NCBI GenBank assembly: GCA_011321815.1 | Contig: DROS01000033.1 | Span: forward strand, 1-59,638 | DNA from: Gammaproteobacteria bacterium | GTDB taxonomy: Bacteria > Pseudomonadota > Gammaproteobacteria > SZUA-152 | Direction: 5' to 3' | DNA: 59,638 bases | The notes under the pieces: generated by a model | What the model was told of the DNA's origin: nothing | The model's input: the letters and a program-made list of their open reading frames with translations, nothing else | The model's database searches: none | In this document: piece by piece, positions 27,360-36,949 of the stretch | Layout of the letters: every line of letters begins with the position of its first letter | Position numbering within the stretch: position 1 is the first letter of the stretch | Program-made: the position numbers and the translations under genes

Positions 27360-27755
27360 TTTTGCCCCTTTTTTCTTCTGACTGTGCTTGATGAAATGTT
27401 GCCTGGTAAATCAAGCACGCCGTCCCGGCAATGATGGACGGGGCCATATGCTATTTTGTTACAGTGACAAGACAAGTAAATTTTCCACATCCCCTGTGGA
27501 ACTATTGAACGAACACGCCAAACATTGCCTGCAATTCAATTCTTTCCCGACAATCACCAGCAGCAAGCCTATGATTCCGTTTTTGGCAACCACAAATATT
27601 ACCGACGCCAGGGGTTCCACAGAAAAGCCATTATAAAATCCATGGAAGTCGTTTAGCGCCCAAACCTGTTATCCATTGGCCAAATACACAGTATTCCATT
27701 AACACTGCTCAATAAACGCCATAGAAAGAAATTCATATTTGCGTATAATGCAAAA
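27360..27755. other. Divergent promoter region between dehydrogenase and LysR gene
   Basis: 396 bases with no convincing gene; a small 82-codon plus-strand frame lacks family features. It is AT-richer than the flanks. It must hold the promoters of both divergent genes and probably LysR binding sites; the clearest candidate is the inverted repeat at 27739-27753. Confidence 0.5.
27739..27753 (+). promoter_or_regulatory. TATAAT box inside a TTGC-N7-GCAA inverted repeat
   Basis: TTGCGTATAATGCAA ends two bases before the LysR start codon. The perfect -10 hexamer (27744-27749) would put the transcription start on or next to the ATG, implying a leaderless message. The surrounding inverted repeat has the T-N11-A layout of LysR operators, so autoregulation is plausible. 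No good -35 was found. Confidence 0.4.
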
Positions 27756-28646
27756 ATGGACATTGAGGCTTTGGAGATATTTTTAGACGTCATGCGTCAG
27801 CGTAACTTCACTGATGTTGCGCGTACACGCAATCTGGCCCCATCTTCAATATCCCGGACAATGACTGCTCTGGAAAATGAAATTGGTATCAGGTTATTTC
27901 AGCGCAGTACACGCAAGCTGGAACCTACAGAAGCGGGCAGGGTTTATTTTGAGCGGGTTGAGCCTATTCTCGATGAGCTGCTGTCGGCCAGACAAGTGGC
28001 AGCAGATTTAATTGAAGAACCCAAAGGCATATTACGGGTCACTGCATCAACCGTATATGGCGAGATGTACATCGTGCCATTACTGCCCGAGCTGTCAGAA
28101 AAACACCCGTTACTGTCTATTGAATTGATACTCATTGATGCTTATATGGACCTGATCGAAGAAAGGATTGATGTCGCCGTCCGGCTGGGCACACTTCAGG
28201 ATTCCACTTATATTGCGAAACAGATCAAAAAACTAAAATTCTATGTTTGTGCCAGCCCTGAATATATTGATCAACATGGAAAACCCGAGTCCCCGCAGGA
28301 AATCAAAAATCATAATTGCTTGCTGTTCCCCCGCACAGGGCATAACCTGAATTGGTTATTCAAAAACAAAGCGGGCGAAATAACAGAAATACCGATTAAC
28401 GGAAAATGTCTGGTCACCAATTCTCGGGCAATAAAACAATGTGCAATGGCTGGCATGGGACTGGCGCTTTTACCAGACTGGCTTGTTTGCGACGACATTC
28501 AATCCGGTGCGCTCATCCGGCTATTCGATGAATTTGATGTCACAGCCACCAATTACGATGGCGCAATATGGCTGTTGTACCCATCCCGTGACTACACTCC
28601 TGTAAAGGCACGGGTTTTCATGGATCATTTAATCGAAAAAATCTGA
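27756..28646 (+). CDS. LysR-family transcriptional regulator
   Basis: A 296-residue regulator. N-terminal winged helix: LEIFLDVMRQRNFTDVARTR, SSISRTMTALENEIGIRLFQ, RSTRKLEPTEAG. The C-terminal effector domain follows the LysR pattern (LRVTASTVYGEMYIVPLLPE; RIDVAVRLGTLQDSTYIAKQ). Divergent from the beta-hydroxyacid dehydrogenase gene, the usual layout for a LysR regulator and its target. The pair interrupts the mla cluster. No ribosome binding site precedes the ATG. Confidence 0.93.
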   Translation: MDIEALEIFLDVMRQRNFTDVARTRNLAPSSISRTMTALENEIGIRLFQRSTRKLEPTEAGRVYFERVEPILDELLSARQVAADLIEEPKGILRVTASTVYGEMYIVPLLPELSEKHPLLSIELILIDAYMDLIEERIDVAVRLGTLQDSTYIAKQIKKLKFYVCASPEYIDQHGKPESPQEIKNHNCLLFPRTGHNLNWLFKNKAGEITEIPINGKCLVTNSRAIKQCAMAGMGLALLPDWLVCDDIQSGALIRLFDEFDVTATNYDGAIWLLYPSRDYTPVKARVFMDHLIEKI

Positions 28647-28693
28647 TACGCCATTTTTCAAATGGCCTTGGGGCGTTAACGCCCTCTGATTAT

Positions 28694-29158
28694 TTATTCT
28701 TTGTCTGCCTGACTCACCAGAAACTGGCCGATAATCTGTTCCAACACGATGGCAGACTGGGTCAACTCCAGCTCGCTGCCTGCCTTGAGCACCTCTTCAG
28801 CACCACCTGCTTCCAGACCGATGTACTGCTCACCCAGCAGACCCGCGGTAAAAATGCTGGCACTGCTGTCTTCGGGAATATTATCGTATTCATTCTGTAT
28901 ATTCAGGGTTACCACTGCTTCATAGGAATCCTTGTCAAAACCGATGCTGGCCACCCGCCCCACCACGACACCGGCCATAGTGACTGGCGAACGCACCTTA
29001 AGACCACCGATGTTTTCAAAATGAGCGCTAACCTCATATCCCTCAGTCTCGGTGAAGGCGCTGATGTTACTGACTTTCATGGAAAGCATCAGCAATGCCG
29101 CCAGGCCCGCCACCACGAACAGGCCTACCCAGATTTGTACCGACCTTGAATGCATCAT
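28694..29158 (-). CDS. mlaD: MCE-domain lipid transport protein MlaD
   Basis: A 154-residue inner-membrane anchored MCE protein. One membrane segment (VGLFVVAGLAALLMLSM), then the MCE domain: YEVSAHFENIGGLKVRSPVT, MAGVVVGRVASIGF, and LLGEQYIGLEAGG. It forms the hexameric periplasmic ring of the phospholipid transporter. It follows mlaE after a 183-base gap containing a degenerate repeat, longer than usual for this operon. Confidence 0.95.
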   Translation of the reverse strand: MMHSRSVQIWVGLFVVAGLAALLMLSMKVSNISAFTETEGYEVSAHFENIGGLKVRSPVTMAGVVVGRVASIGFDKDSYEAVVTLNIQNEYDNIPEDSSASIFTAGLLGEQYIGLEAGGAEEVLKAGSELELTQSAIVLEQIIGQFLVSQADKE

Positions 29159-29222
29159 TTGTTATTTCTCCAGACCAATGTCGCGCTTCGACGACAAATA
29201 CCATTTTATATCCCTGCAATAT

Positions 29223-29305
29223 AATGCAGAGTTCGCAGAGGCGCGGGAGCGCAGAGAAACAAATCTTTAACATTGCTTTTCTGCGCATCTGCATTGCCTC
29301 TCAGG
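29223..29305. repeat. Degenerate CGCAAAG-family repeat between mlaE and mlaD (copy 4)
   Basis: GCAGAGTTCGCAGAGGCGCG and, after a spacer, CTGCGCATCTGCATTGCCTC form an imperfect inverted repeat of the same style as the CGCAAAG palindromes, with CAGAG replacing CAAAG. It widens the mlaE-mlaD gap. Confidence 0.5.
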
Positions 29306-29341
29306 GTTTTGCTATACAGCACCTAAAGGCGAACCTCGGGT

Positions 29342-30118
29342 TTAACCAAACATCAGCGCCGTTAATATGAAATCCAGTCCCAGCACGGCCAGCGACCCAT
29401 GCACCACCGTATTGGTCGTCGCCCGGCTGACGCCTTCTGATGTGGGCACGGTGTCATAACCCTCAAACACGGCAATCCAGGTCACCACAAAACCAAACAC
29501 AATACTTTTAATGACGCCGTTAAGGATATCTTCGTGCAAATCCACCTTGGCCTGCATCTGCGACCAAAAGGCGCCATCATCCACACCCAGCAGGCCCACC
29601 GCCACAAAATAGCCACCAATGACACCCAGCGCGCTGAAAATCGCGGCTAGCAGTGGCATGGCCAGAATTCCTGCCATAAACCGCGGGGCCACCACCCTGT
29701 GCAACGGGTCTACCGCCATCATTTCCATGGCCGACAATTGCTCGGTGGCTTTCATCAGACCGATTTCAGCGGTCAGTGCGGAACCTGCCCGCCCGGCAAA
29801 CAACAAGCCGCCAACCACCGGGCCCAGCTCACGCACCAGTGACAATGCCACCATCACCCCTAGGGATTCGGTGGCGCCAAAGTCCACCAGTGTGTTGTAA
29901 CCCTGCAAAGCCAGCACCATACCCACAAACAGGCCGGACACAGCAATAATCAGCAGCGATAGCACACCCACCGAAAACAATTGGTTGATAACCAGACCAA
30001 AACGCGGCAGCAAGGCCGGAAACCCGCCCAGCACATGCCACAGGAAGAGATGCCCACGCCCCAGCCGTTCCGCCACCCCCAGCGCCGTCGCCCCCAGTTT
30101 TTGCAATTGATCCAGCAT
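29342..30118 (-). CDS. mlaE: Phospholipid transporter permease MlaE
   Basis: A 258-residue membrane permease of the MlaE family: [91 protein letters not shown]. About five membrane helices. It overlaps the mlaF stop by 1 base, so the two are translationally coupled. Confidence 0.96.
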   Translation of the reverse strand: MLDQLQKLGATALGVAERLGRGHLFLWHVLGGFPALLPRFGLVINQLFSVGVLSLLIIAVSGLFVGMVLALQGYNTLVDFGATESLGVMVALSLVRELGPVVGGLLFAGRAGSALTAEIGLMKATEQLSAMEMMAVDPLHRVVAPRFMAGILAMPLLAAIFSALGVIGGYFVAVGLLGVDDGAFWSQMQAKVDLHEDILNGVIKSIVFGFVVTWIAVFEGYDTVPTSEGVSRATTNTVVHGSLAVLGLDFILTALMFG

Positions 30119-30960
30119 CAGCTGCCCCCGCCAAGCAGGTCATCGGCGTAATCAGATGCCGGAAAATGAAAAGGTACCGGACCGTCTTTTTTGCCCTGAA
30201 TAAACTGCTGCACCCAGGGTGACTGCGATTGGCGCAGGTCATCGGGGCTGCCATGTTCCACCACCTTACCCGCAGAAATCACGTACACATAATCTGCAAT
30301 GGACAGGCTTTCCTGCACATCGTGGGAAACCATCACTGAGGTCAGTCCCAGCGCATCGGTCAGCGTGCGCAGCAGTGAAACCAACACGCCCATGGAAATG
30401 GGGTCCTGACCGGTGAAAGGCTCGTCGTACATGATCATCATCGGGTCCAGGGCAATGGCGCGCGCCAGCGCTACCCGTCGCGCCATGCCGCCGGAAAGTT
30501 CGCTGGGCATCAGGTCTCGCGCACCGCGCAGGCCCACGGCATGCAGCTTCATCAGCACCAGATCACGCACCATGGTTTCGTTAAGTTGCGTGTGTTCGCG
30601 CAAAGGGAAAGCGACATTATCAAACACATTGAGATCCGTCAGCAGGGCGCCGTTCTGAAACAGCATGCCCATGCGCTTGCGCAATTCATAAAGCGACCGG
30701 TAAGCCAGTTCAGGCACCGACTGGCCATCGACATGCACCGTGCCCGCATCCGGTCGCAGCTGGCCGCCGATCAAACGCAGCAGGGTGGTTTTACCGGTGC
30801 CGCTGGGCCCCATGATGGCAGTCAGTTTGCCGCGCGCGATATCGATATTGATACCGTCAAAAATGGCACGCTCACCACGACGGTACACCAGATCACGAAT
30901 CTGCACCAAGGGCTCATCAACAGACTCGTGACTCTCTGTCTTTATATCAGGATTGGTCAT
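30118..30960 (-). CDS. mlaF: Phospholipid transporter ATPase MlaF
   Basis: A 280-residue ABC ATPase: Walker [21 protein letters not shown]-loop [20 protein letters not shown], signature [19 protein letters not shown], Walker [16 protein letters not shown]-loop [17 protein letters not shown]. These match MlaF and its homologue Ttg2A. It is the first gene of the mlaFED half-operon. Confidence 0.96.
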   Translation of the reverse strand: MTNPDIKTESHESVDEPLVQIRDLVYRRGERAIFDGINIDIARGKLTAIMGPSGTGKTTLLRLIGGQLRPDAGTVHVDGQSVPELAYRSLYELRKRMGMLFQNGALLTDLNVFDNVAFPLREHTQLNETMVRDLVLMKLHAVGLRGARDLMPSELSGGMARRVALARAIALDPMMIMYDEPFTGQDPISMGVLVSLLRTLTDALGLTSVMVSHDVQESLSIADYVYVISAGKVVEHGSPDDLRQSQSPWVQQFIQGKKDGPVPFHFPASDYADDLLGGGS

Positions 30961-31117
30961 CAGGGATTATAAGCAGTTATTTTCCGGGATTGATTATGCG
31001 AGAGCATTACACGAAATATCGCTACCCGCGAGCAAAACCCTCTTTTAACTCTCTTTTTATTTTGTCCGTCTCTGCTCTGACGTTACCGCCATGCAATTGG
31101 TTCAAACGCTGATTCCG

Positions 31118-31822
31118 TTAAATATCAGGAATCACCAGCATGTCACCAATCATCATCGCCGCCCGTAACGCATCAGGCTCTGGTGACTCGTGCTCCACCA
31201 TCAGCAACACCTTGCGTCTGTCGCTGCTCTTATTACCACAGCGCAGACAAGCTTCAATAGTCTCACGCCACTCTTTGGGAGTGTAGTGATTATTACCACT
31301 TACGCGGGCCACTACAAAACCGCCACCACGCCAACCCGGTTTTCCTTCGTGGACATTCCAACACAATTCAATCCCGTGTTGCGCCAACAGGTTTCTGCCG
31401 TTGTCGCTGATTACCACGCCCTCCGGCAGCAGCACACAAACCGGAGCCAGTACCGTAGCCGCATCCAGGCTGGGAGCAATCATCGCCAGGTCCTCATCCA
31501 CGGTGAGTGGGCGCAACAAAATACCCTTCAAATGTGCCCCCAGCGGTTTGGCGGCTTGCGCGAACTGCGCCCAGTCAATAAACAAATCCGTTACTTCCAG
31601 ATAAAACTCAAAACCCTCAACAACATCTTCCACCCAACGTTCAACTTCCACCGGGTCCACACCGGCAAATTCTGCCGCTGGCACCATCACAGCCCGAAAT
31701 TCATTGCTGTAATAGGCCAACTGCCAGTCTTCCGGTAAGTCGTCTGGATAAAAACTGTTACTCCAGGCCGGATATGACCAGCCATGCGCGGCAACAATGA
31801 TGTCGGTGTGTGATTTTGTCAT
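31118..31822 (-). CDS. DUF72-like protein
   Basis: A 234-residue cytoplasmic protein. The N-terminal VAAHGWSYPAWSNSFYPDDL and the following YYSNEFRAVMVPAAEFAG resemble the opening of DUF72 (YecE-like) TIM-barrel proteins, but the rest is divergent. Function unknown. I start at the ATG at 31822 because the longer open frame to 32026 would overlap the small convincing gene on the other strand. No clear ribosome binding site is seen. Confidence 0.65.
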   Translation of the reverse strand: MTKSHTDIIVAAHGWSYPAWSNSFYPDDLPEDWQLAYYSNEFRAVMVPAAEFAGVDPVEVERWVEDVVEGFEFYLEVTDLFIDWAQFAQAAKPLGAHLKGILLRPLTVDEDLAMIAPSLDAATVLAPVCVLLPEGVVISDNGRNLLAQHGIELCWNVHEGKPGWRGGGFVVARVSGNNHYTPKEWRETIEACLRCGNKSSDRRKVLLMVEHESPEPDALRAAMMIGDMLVIPDI

Positions 31823-31973
31823 GTGGGAGATATTATCTGTTTTATCATAGCGCTGCTGACAAGCGATAACCGCCTCATCATCAAATGATGTTATTGTTTC
31901 TCTGGCACCCGGATATCCAGAGCTGTTACCAAGAACGGCAAAAAACGACAAATCCTGAACACATTTTTGACAC

Positions 31974-32168
31974 ATGGCCGACATTCTTCCCTTCAAACGT
32001 CCCACATCCCGTAAACCCAGTGACATTCACAAGGGCAAAACCCTGTGCAAAAGCGGTTTTCACAAGTGGGAAATCTCTAAAGACAAACAATTCGACAGTC
32101 GCCAGGGAAAGCTGGTGACGCTTTACATCTGCAAACGATGCAAGGCAACCAAAAGCAAAAGCCTTTAA
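31974..32168 (+). CDS. Small conserved cysteine-containing protein
   Basis: A 64-residue protein with a possible one-site zinc knuckle: GKTLCKSGFHKWEI, then KQFDSRQGKLVTLYICKRCK. The Cys...His...CxxC arrangement and the KQFDxxQGxLVTxYxCxRC stretch match a small conserved hypothetical family I associate with Pseudomonas and other gammaproteobacteria. No function is known. Confidence 0.8.
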   Translation: MADILPFKRPTSRKPSDIHKGKTLCKSGFHKWEISKDKQFDSRQGKLVTLYICKRCKATKSKSL

Positions 32169-32321
32169 AACACCGTCTTGAGTTTATCGTTGGCATGGGT
32201 AAAAAATGATATCGGACATACGGCATCAGGCCTGCTCAAACTCATCAATTTCACGCCGGTTAACCGGCCTTGAGCAAGCCCTTGCCGGGAAAACGAACCT
32301 CCATTGACTGAGCAATCTACG

Positions 32322-33095
32322 TCACTTTACCCAACGGATTTCCTGCGCCGTATATTCACCGATCACCACCTCACCCAGCCCCTCAGCCTGTCGAAATTGT
32401 GTATTACTCAGTGGTACCCGGCCAGCCATGATTTCTGCAAACTCCTGGGGCAAGAGCGGTTTCTTATCCGGTTCTGCATAACCGATGGGGAAAACAGGCC
32501 GGTTCGTCTGCGGATCATATTTATCCGTCGCACCTACGGTGTGCAGTAATTCATGGGCAATCACAATATTATTGCCCGCCGCCTGATGCTGGCTGGCAAA
32601 GGCATGCACCACGCCCAACAGCCCTTTTTGTAATCCCAGGGAATGCGCCAGTCGCGGACTGGTTTGTGGGTCGTGGTAAAGCACAAACATCTGGATATTG
32701 GCCGGTGGTCCCTTATCTCTGCCCACTTGCCAGGCCCACCAACGCATTTTCAGGCTCCACCACATGACTTTCAGCGGATTACGGCTTTGCGGTGGCGCAG
32801 GCGGGCGCTCATCCAGCACCGGCCCCAGCACAATGTCTACCGGTTGCTTTAACGCCAGCCGGAACTGCTCGGCCTCATCCACAAAGAAGGTTTCGATATC
32901 GTCAAAGGTATCCAGCGACAAATTTTCGATATACGTTGCCGATTGTGTACTGCCATCACCATTAATGGGGTAAATCGCAACCACCAATGGCTTTTCCCAA
33001 CTGGTGCTGCGCCACTGGGTCAACCAGGTGCCCGCCGCCACCAGAAACAGGATCAGCAATAGAAATAAAATCCGCAGTTGCTTGAAAATGCTCAC
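32322..33095 (-). CDS. Membrane-anchored zincin-like protein (HELLH)
   Basis: A 257-residue protein with an N-terminal signal-anchor (LRILFLLLILFLVAAGTW) and an extracytoplasmic domain. The metalloprotease motif HELLH (residues 181-185) is followed by TVGATDKYD, where the aspartates could give a third metal ligand. A Trp-rich stretch (MWWSLKMRWWAWQVGRDKG) precedes it. I do not recognise a named family. It is monocistronic-looking, with a repeat just upstream. A peptidase activity is inferred only from the motif. Confidence 0.75.
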   Translation of the reverse strand: MSIFKQLRILFLLLILFLVAAGTWLTQWRSTSWEKPLVVAIYPINGDGSTQSATYIENLSLDTFDDIETFFVDEAEQFRLALKQPVDIVLGPVLDERPPAPPQSRNPLKVMWWSLKMRWWAWQVGRDKGPPANIQMFVLYHDPQTSPRLAHSLGLQKGLLGVVHAFASQHQAAGNNIVIAHELLHTVGATDKYDPQTNRPVFPIGYAEPDKKPLLPQEFAEIMAGRVPLSNTQFRQAEGLGEVVIGEYTAQEIRWVK

Positions 33096-33162
33096 GGGTG
33101 ACTTTTTGACAAAAGGCTAAAATATGAATTAAGCACTGAAAACACCCTACTTTAAAAAAACC

Positions 33163-33246
33163 ACTGAGTATTTAACACAGAGGGCGCAGCGTTTTTGATG
33201 TTTTTCTCTGCGGCCCCTGCGCCTCTGTGAGTTCTGCGTTCATAAC
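33163..33246. repeat. CGCAAAG-family repeat, copy 5
   Basis: It begins ACTGAGTATTTAACACAGAG, the same left end as the copies near 3419 and 55014, and ends GAGTTCTGCGTTCATAACAC, close to the TTTGCGTTTACAACACC end of the copies at 19807 and 55090. It forms an imperfect inverted repeat with a T-rich centre. Confidence 0.65.
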
Positions 33247-33382
33247 ACGCCATTTGTCAGCATCACTAAACATAATTTCCTCATACTCTGGAACGCTTGC
33301 CCGGGGAGAAAACCTCTGGATTTCCGGCTGGAAACAGGCCGAAATGACGGTATTTTCAGCAACATAAAGGGCAAACAGAAGG

Positions 33383-33583
33383 CTACCGACGGAACAACCA
33401 AAACAACAGTGATAACACCAGACTGACAATCAATGACGTCATCAGCGGAAAATAGAACCGGCCGTTCTCCCGCTCCACCACAATATCGCCGGGCAAACGA
33501 CCCAGGCCCAGCTTGGAAAGCCACGGCCACAACAACCCCACCACCACAAGGAGGACACCTAAAGTGATGAGCAGTCGTGGCAT
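33383..33583 (-). CDS. DUF2905-family small membrane protein
   Basis: A 66-residue protein with two membrane helices (LLITLGVLLVVVGLLWPWL and LMTSLIVSLVLSLLFWLF) joined by the family signature KLGLGRLPGDIVVERENGRF. The function is unknown. It lies 12 bases after rpiA on the same strand. Confidence 0.92.
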   Translation of the reverse strand: MPRLLITLGVLLVVVGLLWPWLSKLGLGRLPGDIVVERENGRFYFPLMTSLIVSLVLSLLFWLFRR

Positions 33584-33595
33584 GGCTGGCGTAGC

Positions 33596-34252
33596 CTACG
33601 TGAGTGTTTTGACGCCCTCGGGCGTACCTAACAGCAACACATCTGCCGGGCGCACCGCAAACAGGCCATTGGTGACCACGCCAACAATGCCATTGAGCTG
33701 ATTTTCCAGCTCCACCGGATTCATGATTTGCAGACCGTGTATATCGAGGATGACGTTGCCATTGTCTGTGATAAAACCTTCGCGATAGGCTGGCTGACCA
33801 CCCAGCTTCACAATCTCCCGCGCCACGTAAGAACGCGCCATGGGAATCACTTCGATGGGTAGCGGAAATTCGCCCATGATATCCACCAATTTGGATTCAT
33901 CGGCGATACAAACAAACTGCTTCGACACCGCCGCAACAATTTTCTCGCGGGTCAGCGCGCCCCCACCCCCCTTCATCAGATGCAGGTATTTGTTGGATTC
34001 ATCAGCACCGTCTACATACACGTCAATGCAGTCCACCATATTGAGGTCTTCCACCAGAATGCCATGACCCTTGAGTCGCTTGGCTGAGGCTTCGGAGCTG
34101 GCCACAGTGGTTTCAATCTGGCCCTTGATAGTTGCCAGTTCGTCGATAAAAAAATTGGCCGTGCTGCCGGTGCCAACACCCACAGTCATGCCCGGCTTGA
34201 TATACTCAAGAGCAGCTTTGGCCACTGCTTTTTTCATTTCGTCTTGATTCAT
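33596..34252 (-). CDS. rpiA: Ribose-5-phosphate isomerase A
   Basis: A 218-residue enzyme of the non-oxidative pentose phosphate pathway. Motifs: [53 protein letters not shown], the lysine/glutamate region [12 protein letters not shown], and the C-terminal [20 protein letters not shown]. The length matches E. coli RpiA. Divergent from ilvA. Confidence 0.97.
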   Translation of the reverse strand: MNQDEMKKAVAKAALEYIKPGMTVGVGTGSTANFFIDELATIKGQIETTVASSEASAKRLKGHGILVEDLNMVDCIDVYVDGADESNKYLHLMKGGGGALTREKIVAAVSKQFVCIADESKLVDIMGEFPLPIEVIPMARSYVAREIVKLGGQPAYREGFITDNGNVILDIHGLQIMNPVELENQLNGIVGVVTNGLFAVRPADVLLLGTPEGVKTLT

Positions 34253-34345
34253 TTTTTGTATGTATCCTTAGGCTATATCCAAAGGGGTATAAATTTGTCT
34301 CTCCATCATTATACAGAATAACAGCAAGCTGCTACCGTACCCCCC

Positions 34346-35863
34346 ATGTTCGAAGACTACGCTAAAAAAATCCGCAACGCCCGCGTTTATGACGTGGCTA
34401 AAAAAACCCCACTGGAAATTGCGCCGGGGTTATCGGCACGCCTCAACAATCGCATATTGCTCAAGCGAGAAGACCTGCAACCCGTGTTTTCGTTCAAGTT
34501 GCGCGGCGCTTACAACAAAATCGCTGGCCTCAGCAAAACCCAGCAGCAAAAAGGCGTCATCGCCGCCTCAGCAGGTAATCACGCCCAGGGCGTTGCACTG
34601 GCGGCACAGCGCCTGGGACTGGCGGCACTCATCGTCATGCCCAAAACCACACCGGACATCAAAGTACGCGCCGTTGAGCAACTGGGTGGCGAAGTGATTC
34701 TGCACGGCAATGCCTACGACGATGCCTTTGAACATGCCATGGAAGTCGCCAAACAACGCAGCATGACGTTTATCCCACCCTACGATGATCCCGGCGTGAT
34801 CGCTGGCCAGGGCACGGTGGCCATGGAAATTCTCGAACAACATTCCTCACCCATCCACGCCATCTTCGTGCCCGTGGGCGGTGGTGGACTCATCGCCGGT
34901 ATCGCCGCCTACGCCAAAACCCTGCACCCGGAAATCAAAATTATCGGCGTTGAACCCGAGGACGCCCCCTGCATGCACGCTGCACTGGCTGCGGGCGAAC
35001 GTGTATTGCTTGACCAGGTGGGCATTTTCGCCGACGGCGTCGCTGTACGTCAGGTAGGAAAAGAACCGTTTCGCATTGCCCGCAAAACAGTGGACGAAGT
35101 TATCCTCGTTAAAACCGATGAAATTTGCGCCGCCATCAAAGATATCTTCGACGACACCCGCTCCATTACCGAACCTGCCGGAGCATTGGCCGTCGCCGGA
35201 CTGAAAAAATACGTCGAACGCGAAGACATTCGTGATCAGGATCTCGTCGCCATCGACAGTGGCGCCAATATGAACTTCGACCGCCTGCGCCACGTCGCCG
35301 AACGCGCCGAACTGGGCGAACGCCGCGAAGCATTGATCAGCGTTACCATCCCCGAACAACCCGGCAGCTTCCGCACATTCTGTAGCATCGTCGGCCTGCG
35401 CGGCATCACCGAATTTAACTATCGTTATGGTGATGCCACGCAGGCCCATGTCTTCGTCGGGGTACAAATGCACGGCGGTGACGCTGAAAAAGATGCGCTC
35501 ATCAACGAACTGACGAAAAGTGGCTACTCAGTGTTAGACATGACTGACAACGAAATGGCCAAAGTGCATATTCGTTATATGGTCGGTGGCCACAGTGCCG
35601 GACATGTCGCCAACGAGCGCCTGTTTCGTTTTCAGTTTCCCGAACGACCCGGCGCATTGTTACGGTTTTTGACCCGCATCGGTAAACGCTGGAATATCAG
35701 CCTGTTTCACTACCGTAACCACGGTGCCGCCTATGGGCGGATTTTGACGGGCATTCAGGTACCCAAAGAAGATACCGACGAGTTTCAAATATTTTTGGAT
35801 GAGTTGGGATATAAGGCCTGGGAAGAAACTGACAACCCGGCTTATCAGTTGTTTTTAAGCTGA
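34346..35863 (+). CDS. ilvA: Biosynthetic threonine deaminase IlvA
   Basis: A 505-residue PLP enzyme converting threonine to 2-oxobutanoate for isoleucine. PLP lysine in FSFKLRGAYNKI, then ASAGNHAQGVALAAQRLG and the phosphate-binding PVGGGGLIAGIA. The C-terminal third holds two ACT-like regulatory repeats (ALISVTIPEQPGSFRTFCSI and FRFQFPERPGALLRFLTRIG), so isoleucine feedback control is expected. Start at 34346 (MFEDYAKKIRNARVYDVAKK). Confidence 0.97.
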   Translation: MFEDYAKKIRNARVYDVAKKTPLEIAPGLSARLNNRILLKREDLQPVFSFKLRGAYNKIAGLSKTQQQKGVIAASAGNHAQGVALAAQRLGLAALIVMPKTTPDIKVRAVEQLGGEVILHGNAYDDAFEHAMEVAKQRSMTFIPPYDDPGVIAGQGTVAMEILEQHSSPIHAIFVPVGGGGLIAGIAAYAKTLHPEIKIIGVEPEDAPCMHAALAAGERVLLDQVGIFADGVAVRQVGKEPFRIARKTVDEVILVKTDEICAAIKDIFDDTRSITEPAGALAVAGLKKYVEREDIRDQDLVAIDSGANMNFDRLRHVAERAELGERREALISVTIPEQPGSFRTFCSIVGLRGITEFNYRYGDATQAHVFVGVQMHGGDAEKDALINELTKSGYSVLDMTDNEMAKVHIRYMVGGHSAGHVANERLFRFQFPERPGALLRFLTRIGKRWNISLFHYRNHGAAYGRILTGIQVPKEDTDEFQIFLDELGYKAWEETDNPAYQLFLS

Positions 35864-35983
35864 CGGTTTGGTTGGCCTGTCAATCCTCGTTCAAAAGCCC
35901 GCAAACATTGCAGCTTAACGACGTCATTATCCCAAATTAATCAGATTAAACCCTGAATCATAAAACGATTACGTACGCGCTCC

Positions 35984-36949
35984 CTAACTATCAGATTTTT
36001 CGTTGCTCCCGTCATCCATCAGAGTCAGCGCCTGCTGACCATGAGCCAGACTGGCTTCAGCCAGTGCCGCAATGGCCGGGCTGCGGATGATGCGCCGGAT
36101 CTCTGCAATATAATTTTCGCCACGCGCCGAATAACGGTGCAGATGGCCCGCCAGTTCGTAAGCACGCAGCGGCTTACCGGCAGCACGGGTGGCAGCGCGA
36201 AAGGTGCGGAATTCGTGATAGGCATTACCGGTGTTGAGATTACGCATATAGGCGCGCACCGAGGCACGCAGGTCGGGGAAGCTGGCAACCAGATGCGTCG
36301 CGTCAGCGTCACGGTCATTAGGCGTCAGGCCGCCGGTTTTAGCAAAAGTCCACTGTCCGAACAGGCTGTTACCTTCCAGCGCAAAACGCGAACTGCCCCA
36401 GCCGGTTTCGATAGCGGCTTGCGCCAATGCCAATGCAGGGGGAATTTCATCCAGGCGCAACAGAATTTTTTCGCGCACAGCCGGTTCATTAAGATCGCCA
36501 CGCACCCGCAATTGTTTCGCCAGTTTATTCAGCCAGTCACGCATGGGACTGCCATCCGCAGGCAACTTGTCTTCCAGCAACCAGCTGGCCAGCTCCCTTT
36601 GCTCCCGCAAGCGCTGATTCTCGATGAGGACAATGGGCAACAAGGCGCGCAAAAACAGTTCGCGGCGCTTATCAACACTGAGTATCTCGCCAAAATCATT
36701 GGGCAATTTGTTGAGAACCAGTGCGGGCACGCCCTGCGGATCAGCAGGCGGCCAATTGTAGTCGATATTTTCAAACACGCTGTCCAGTGCGCGCACCGTA
36801 TCGGCGCTCACATCCTTAACATGAGTGGCCGCAGGTATTTCCACACTGGACACTACATGCGCTGGGGTTTGCGTGGCCACCACCATCGCCGTAATCAGCA
36901 CCAATACCAATAATCCAAGGCCCAACAGTGCAATAGCGTGTTTTTTCAT
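35984..36949 (-). CDS. Bax-like glucosaminidase-domain protein
   Basis: A 321-residue protein with an N-terminal signal-anchor (MKKHAIALLGLGLLVLVLIT) and a C-terminal Bax/FlgJ-type glucosaminidase domain: PPALALAQAAIETGWGSSRF, with the likely catalytic glutamate, then GNSLFGQWTF and AYMRNLNTGNAYHEFR. It is probably a periplasmic murein hydrolase or lytic factor. I start at 36949; open frame continues 27 codons upstream without export-signal logic. Confidence 0.85.
   Translation of the reverse strand: MKKHAIALLGLGLLVLVLITAMVVATQTPAHVVSSVEIPAATHVKDVSADTVRALDSVFENIDYNWPPADPQGVPALVLNKLPNDFGEILSVDKRRELFLRALLPIVLIENQRLREQRELASWLLEDKLPADGSPMRDWLNKLAKQLRVRGDLNEPAVREKILLRLDEIPPALALAQAAIETGWGSSRFALEGNSLFGQWTFAKTGGLTPNDRDADATHLVASFPDLRASVRAYMRNLNTGNAYHEFRTFRAATRAAGKPLRAYELAGHLHRYSARGENYIAEIRRIIRSPAIAALAEASLAHGQQALTLMDDGSNEKSDS

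Noticed and set aside
27388-27636. 82-codon plus-strand frame between the dehydrogenase and LysR genes
   Set aside because: No ribosome binding site, low-complexity composition and no family resemblance; it lies in a divergent promoter region.
28650-28684. Two short hairpins between LysR and mlaD as a bidirectional terminator
   Set aside because: GCCATTT/AAATGGC and GGGCG/CGCCC can pair, but neither has a proper T-run next to the stem. The position between convergent genes is suggestive only.
31118-32026. 302-residue form of the DUF72-like protein
   Set aside because: The N-terminal extension overlaps the small conserved gene on the opposite strand and has no DUF72 similarity.
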